Below are positions 13,967 through 17,306 of a stretch of DNA of 17,306 nt, in pieces. The position numbers were made by a program, and so were the translations under genes. This stretch comes from Bacillota bacterium. Its GTDB lineage: Bacteria; Bacillota_I; Bacilli_A; RFN20; CAG-826. Under the pieces are notes generated by a model. The model made no database searches and had not been told where the DNA came from. It worked only from the letters and a program-made list of their open reading frames with translations. The stretch is taken from the NCBI GenBank assembly GCA_003512585.1, contig DOQE01000130.1, positions 1-17,306 on the forward strand, read 5' to 3'. Numbering within the stretch: position 1 is the stretch's first letter; every line of letters starts with the position of its first letter.

Positions 13967-15196
13967 ATGTTTGACGAAGCAAAGAAAAAATTTGCTGAAT
14001 ACGGTGTTGATGTAGAAAAAGCATTGGAAGAAATCAAAGAATATTCAATTTCAGTTCATTGCTGGCAGGGTGACGATGTTTTAGGCTTTCAAAATAGCGG
14101 TGCCTTAACTGGTGGGATTCAAACTACCGGGAATTATCCTGGCAGGGCAAGGAATTTTAGCGAACTAAAGAATGATATTGATTTTGCCTTTTCTATGATG
14201 CCAGGCAAAAAAAGATTAAATTTACACGCCATTTATGCCGTCAATGATTGTTCTAAGACAATAGATAAATTAACAATAGAAGATTTTAAGCCATGGATGG
14301 ATTGGTCAAAAAAGAAAAATGTAGCCTTGGATTTCAATCCAACATTTTTCTCAAATCCCATGGTTAAGGATGGCTTGACTTTATCTTCTCCAGATGAAGA
14401 AGTCCGTTCATTTTGGGTAAGGCATGGTAAGGCGTGCAGGGCCATCGCCAATGAGTTTGGCAAAGCTCAAGGGTCGCCTGCATTATGCGATGTTTGGATT
14501 CCTGACGGAATGAAGGATGTCCCATCCGATAGACTTGGTCCTAGAATGAGATTAAAGAAATCCTTAGACGAGATTTTCTCTGTTAAATATCCAAAAGAAA
14601 ACATCATGGATGCAGTGGAAAGCAAAGTATTCGGAATTGGAGTTGAATCTTATACGGTTGGTTCAAGTGAGTTCTATCAAAACTATGCTGCTTTAAATGG
14701 CATTGCTTGCTTGCTTGATAATGGGCATTACCATCCAACTGAAAACGTTGCCGATAAGATACCTTCCCTTCTTTGCTTTTATGATAAGGTCGCTTTGCAC
14801 CTTACTCGTCCAGTTCGTTGGGATTCTGACCATGTCATAATAAAAGATGACACTATGCAAGATCTATGTAATGAAATAGTTAGATGCGGTGGCAAAGATA
14901 GAGTTGTTATTGGATTAGATTATTTCGATGCTTCAATTAATAGGATTGCAGCTTGGGTAATTGGCGAAAGAAGCGTGCAAAAATGTTTATTGCAAGCTTT
15001 GTTGACTCCATGGAATACCTTAAAGTCAATGCAAGATAAAGGTGATTTTACTCATCTATTGGAATTAGAAGAAAGAGTAAAAGATTTGCCTTATTCTGAG
15101 ATCTATGCTGAATATTTAAGAAGAGAAGGCATGGAAGAAAACATTATGGCGAAAGTCGACAAATACGAAAAAGAAGTTTTATCTAAAAGAGGTTAA
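13967..15196 (+). CDS. rhaA: L-rhamnose isomerase
   Basis: This 409-residue cytoplasmic enzyme interconverts L-rhamnose and L-rhamnulose, the first step of the pathway. Residues matching the metal and catalytic positions of the E. coli enzyme are all present: His87 (NLHAIY), Glu218 and Lys220 (VESK), Asp251 and His254 (LLDNGHYHP), His278 (LHLTRP), Asp286 and Asp288 (WDSD), and Asp318 (GLDYFDASIN). The N-terminal SVHCWQGDDVLGF (29–41) is also diagnostic. The length is close to the usual 419. A strong GGAGG lies 6 bases upstream of the ATG. rhaD follows after a 5-base gap, so the two form an operon. Confidence 0.97.
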   Translation: MFDEAKKKFAEYGVDVEKALEEIKEYSISVHCWQGDDVLGFQNSGALTGGIQTTGNYPGRARNFSELKNDIDFAFSMMPGKKRLNLHAIYAVNDCSKTIDKLTIEDFKPWMDWSKKKNVALDFNPTFFSNPMVKDGLTLSSPDEEVRSFWVRHGKACRAIANEFGKAQGSPALCDVWIPDGMKDVPSDRLGPRMRLKKSLDEIFSVKYPKENIMDAVESKVFGIGVESYTVGSSEFYQNYAALNGIACLLDNGHYHPTENVADKIPSLLCFYDKVALHLTRPVRWDSDHVIIKDDTMQDLCNEIVRCGGKDRVVIGLDYFDASINRIAAWVIGERSVQKCLLQALLTPWNTLKSMQDKGDFTHLLELEERVKDLPYSEIYAEYLRREGMEENIMAKVDKYEKEVLSKRG

Positions 15197-15201
15197 TTAA
15201 A

Positions 15202-16020
15202 ATGAATCCAGTTGATACAGAATTTGTAAAACGTTTTGCTAGATTATGCGGTGATGGCTATAGAAAAGGTTGGCATGAACGCAATGGCGGCAATCTTTCT
15301 TATCGCATGAATGAAGAAGAAGTCGCTCAAGTAAAAGACCATTTGAGCAAGGATGGGAAATGGATTAAGATTGGTGCTTCCGTGCCAACTTTAGCCAATG
15401 AGCATTTCTTAGTAAAATGCACAGGCTGCTATATGATGAATATGGAACGCGATCCAGCGTCTAATTGCGGCATTATCGAAGTTGATGAAAAAGGTGAAAA
15501 CTATCGCATTGAATGGGGAATGAATGGTGGTAATCATCCTACTTCCGAGCTTCCTAGCCATTTAATGAATCTAGCAGTTGTCAAAGCCAGGACAAATGGC
15601 AAATATAGGATAGTTTATCATTGCCATCCGGCCAACGTTATTGCTTTAACTTTCGTTTTACCGCTAGATAATAAAACTTGGAGCCATAAGCTTTGGGAAA
15701 TGATGACTGAATGTCCAATTATTTTCCCAGCTGGAGTTGGCGTTGTTCCTTGGATGGTTCCTGGTGGGGAAGAAATTGCTCTTGCTACTTCTAAATTAAT
15801 GGAAAAATTTGATATTGCCATTTGGGCACATCATGGCATCTTCGTAACAGGTGAAACATTCGATTCAACCTGGGGATTAATCGATACGGTTGATAAGAGT
15901 TGCGACATCTTGATTAAGGTGCTTTCAATGGGCGGCATAAAGCAAACGATTCCAGATTCTGGTTTCCGCGCTTTACAAGAGCCATATCATGTTCATATCA
16001 ATCCCGAATATTTAGACTAA
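15202..16020 (+). CDS. rhaD: Rhamnulose-1-phosphate aldolase
   Basis: This 272-residue class II aldolase splits L-rhamnulose 1-phosphate into dihydroxyacetone phosphate and L-lactaldehyde. E. coli RhaD has 274 residues, and its zinc ligands correspond here to His140 and His142 (YHCHPAN) and His211 (AHHG). The catalytic Glu117 corresponds to Glu116 (PTSELPSH). GGNLSYR (29–35) binds the phosphate end in this family. The AAGAGG at 15186–15191, within the end of rhaA, can serve as its Shine-Dalgarno site. A strong terminator begins 7 bases after the stop, so rhaA–rhaD is a two-gene unit. An enzyme for the lactaldehyde product must be elsewhere. Confidence 0.96.
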   Translation: MNPVDTEFVKRFARLCGDGYRKGWHERNGGNLSYRMNEEEVAQVKDHLSKDGKWIKIGASVPTLANEHFLVKCTGCYMMNMERDPASNCGIIEVDEKGENYRIEWGMNGGNHPTSELPSHLMNLAVVKARTNGKYRIVYHCHPANVIALTFVLPLDNKTWSHKLWEMMTECPIIFPAGVGVVPWMVPGGEEIALATSKLMEKFDIAIWAHHGIFVTGETFDSTWGLIDTVDKSCDILIKVLSMGGIKQTIPDSGFRALQEPYHVHINPEYLD

Positions 16021-16026
16021 ATAAAT

Positions 16027-16071
16027 AAGACCAAGTCGATTAGCTCATGTTAAAAGACTTGGTCTTTTCTT
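16027..16071 (+). terminator. Intrinsic terminator of rhaAD
   Basis: AAGACCAAGTC (16027–16037) pairs perfectly over 11 bp with GACTTGGTCTT (16056–16066) around an 18-base loop, followed by TTCTT. It lies immediately after rhaD. Confidence 0.85.
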
Positions 16072-16157
16072 ATGGCCTTAATCCAACGAAAAACTTTCTT
16101 ATAGCAAATCTCTTGTTAGTTTTTTAATAATTGTGTTGTAAAAGCTGCAACTGCAAC

Positions 16158-16183
16158 AAAAAAGCCGAGCCTTTGCTCGACTT
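16158..16183 (-). terminator. Intrinsic terminator of the right-end membrane protein gene
   Basis: Read on the - strand, AAGTCGAGC pairs with GCTCGGCTT (16162–16170 and 16175–16183) around a 4-base loop, with one T-G wobble and a run of T behind it. It starts 5 bases after the stop of the - strand gene. Confidence 0.85.
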
Positions 16184-16187
16184 AAAT

Positions 16188-17210
16188 TTATTTGCCGTTA
16201 TATGGCCTTAATGACCTCATCGACATCCACATTATCCTTAAGCCAAATAAGAATATAAATGCGAATAAGGCGAATCTAGAAATCATAAAACCAATTGCTA
16301 AAGACAGAATCGCTGGAGATAGCGAAGCCCAGTAAGACATTTTTTGTGTTTCCCAGAATGTGTAAATTCTAAATGGGTTGCGTTTTCCTCTAGTCATTAA
16401 GAATATGACTAATCCAAACAAGAATTCTAGGCCGACATATACTCCTGCCATGATTCCTAAATATGTCCAGGATTGGGTGTTCTTTTGTGTTTCTGCGCAG
16501 TCATTAACAAAATTTGCCCAGTTTGATTTCAATTGGTTTGTATATTCCAAAGTATTCTTTTCGCTTGAGGGAGCTAAATCTTTTAGATTCATGCCGTTAC
16601 TTCTATCATAAATCCCAGAAGCCGATGTCAAAGTTGAACCATTCGATTTTCCTAAATAGAGGTTCTTTTTGCCTAAGACAAGAACGTTGCTATTATATTT
16701 TGTCTCGCTTCTAGCTACATCGGTGTAAGGGTTTTTATTAGCGACTATTCTAGAATAGAAATCATTATCGCTTATCGAATCAGTATAATTAAAGAAAACT
16801 TCGAATGTGGTTTTATTTGTTTCACTATTTTTAGCGGCAAACCATTTTTCTTCACCTTCAAATGATTTTTCCCAGGTGGAATTCTCATTTGTTAAAACGG
16901 AGTCTTTTATGACGAAATCGATGTTTTTTTCTTGTAAATAGTTTGTAAAATGAACTAAGCCATTTTCGTATCCATAAGTGGTAGACCCTAACATCGAAGT
17001 GCCAACTTTTGTTTGCATATTAATTGTAAAAGAAGGAATCAAAGCAATTAAAACGGATAAAATTGCAAAAACAATTGGCAAATACCAATGCCATTCTCTT
17101 CCTACTTTTATACAGGCGTCGTTTGAAAATAAAGTTTTAAAACCTAGTGCGATTTTTCCTTTTGTTTCGGGTGAGATACCCTTTTTATTTTTTTTCTTAT
17201 TTTTTGACAT
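16188..17210 (-). CDS. Membrane protein of unknown function with a large extracytoplasmic domain
   Basis: I prefer the ATG at 17210, which gives 340 residues starting MSKNKKKNKK. A GTG 39 bases further upstream is possible but would add an unlikely Cys/Tyr-rich leader. A very basic cytoplasmic N-terminus precedes one membrane segment (about 43–63). Next come about 180 polar residues, rich in Asn, Ser, Thr and Lys, that would lie outside the cell. Three or four membrane segments follow (about 251–325), and the protein ends with a short basic tail. The layout recalls DUF1189-type proteins of Firmicutes, but I see no motif that proves it. AAAGG lies about 12 bases before the ATG, within the CTTTGCAAAG palindrome. 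It has its own terminator and is convergent with rhaAD. Confidence 0.7.
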   Translation of the reverse strand: MSKNKKKNKKGISPETKGKIALGFKTLFSNDACIKVGREWHWYLPIVFAILSVLIALIPSFTINMQTKVGTSMLGSTTYGYENGLVHFTNYLQEKNIDFVIKDSVLTNENSTWEKSFEGEEKWFAAKNSETNKTTFEVFFNYTDSISDNDFYSRIVANKNPYTDVARSETKYNSNVLVLGKKNLYLGKSNGSTLTSASGIYDRSNGMNLKDLAPSSEKNTLEYTNQLKSNWANFVNDCAETQKNTQSWTYLGIMAGVYVGLEFLFGLVIFLMTRGKRNPFRIYTFWETQKMSYWASLSPAILSLAIGFMISRFALFAFIFLFGLRIMWMSMRSLRPYNGK

Positions 17211-17306
17211 TTCTAAATAAACCTTTGCAAAGCAAAGATAACAATACACGAGACGAAGACATTTTTAAAGGGACTATGACTTAAATTTAATAAAAACTTG
17301 AATTTC

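Noticed and set aside
17211..17249. GTG start extending the right-end membrane protein by 13 residues
   Set aside because: The added stretch is Cys/Tyr-rich and unlike a normal N-terminus. The ATG at 17210 begins a Lys-rich start and has an AAAGG upstream.

Overview
The window is about 17.3 kb of AT-rich DNA from a low-GC Gram-positive bacterium. The order gdpP–rplI–dnaB, the presence of walJ and rlmH, Shine-Dalgarno sites of the AGGAGG type, and TGA used as stop (tryptophan is TGG) point to the Firmicutes/Bacilli. An Erysipelotrichales- or RF39-like gut or rumen lineage is my guess and cannot be proved from this sequence.

Positions 1–3306 hold a tightly packed housekeeping operon on the + strand: the 3' end of gdpP (c-di-AMP phosphodiesterase), rplI (ribosomal protein L9), dnaB (replicative helicase), walJ (metallo-beta-lactamase-fold protein) and rlmH (23S rRNA methyltransferase). 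Three of the four junctions overlap by 1–4 bases. A bidirectional terminator separates this operon from a convergent 683-residue ene-reductase of the 2-enoate reductase/BaiCD/FldZ type. That gene's own upstream region carries two perfect inverted repeats. Further along lie a Cof-type HAD phosphatase on the - strand and, divergently, a dehydrogenase of the 2,4-diaminopentanoate dehydrogenase/dihydrodipicolinate reductase-like family, which ends in a clear terminator.

Positions 7643–9694 form the most unusual part. An AlbA_2 (Schlafen-type) + HATPase_c_4 + winged-helix protein is bracketed by two identical 70-bp direct repeats, 7643–7712 and 9211–9280. Each repeat is an array of six TGAAGTA/TACTTCA half-sites that includes a near-perfect 35-bp palindrome. 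Copy 1 covers the upstream promoter element of the regulator gene. Copy 2 lies just upstream of an unrecognised 112-residue ORF. This looks like a self-regulating module or a repeat-bounded cassette.

Positions 9733–16071 carry the L-rhamnose pathway, rhaB (rhamnulokinase), rhaA (L-rhamnose isomerase) and rhaD (rhamnulose-1-phosphate aldolase). Together they would convert L-rhamnose to dihydroxyacetone phosphate and L-lactaldehyde. The set is split: between rhaB and rhaAD sit an Lgt-like membrane protein and a serine hydrolase on the - strand, and a CPBP-family membrane protease on the + strand. The region before rhaA contains three inverted repeats. No rhamnose transporter, mutarotase, lactaldehyde enzyme or classical rhamnose regulator is in the window.

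The right end, 16158–17306, holds a - strand membrane protein of unknown function with its own terminator. I saw no tRNA, rRNA, CRISPR array, transposase or phage gene. No gene-free stretch exceeds 300 bases.
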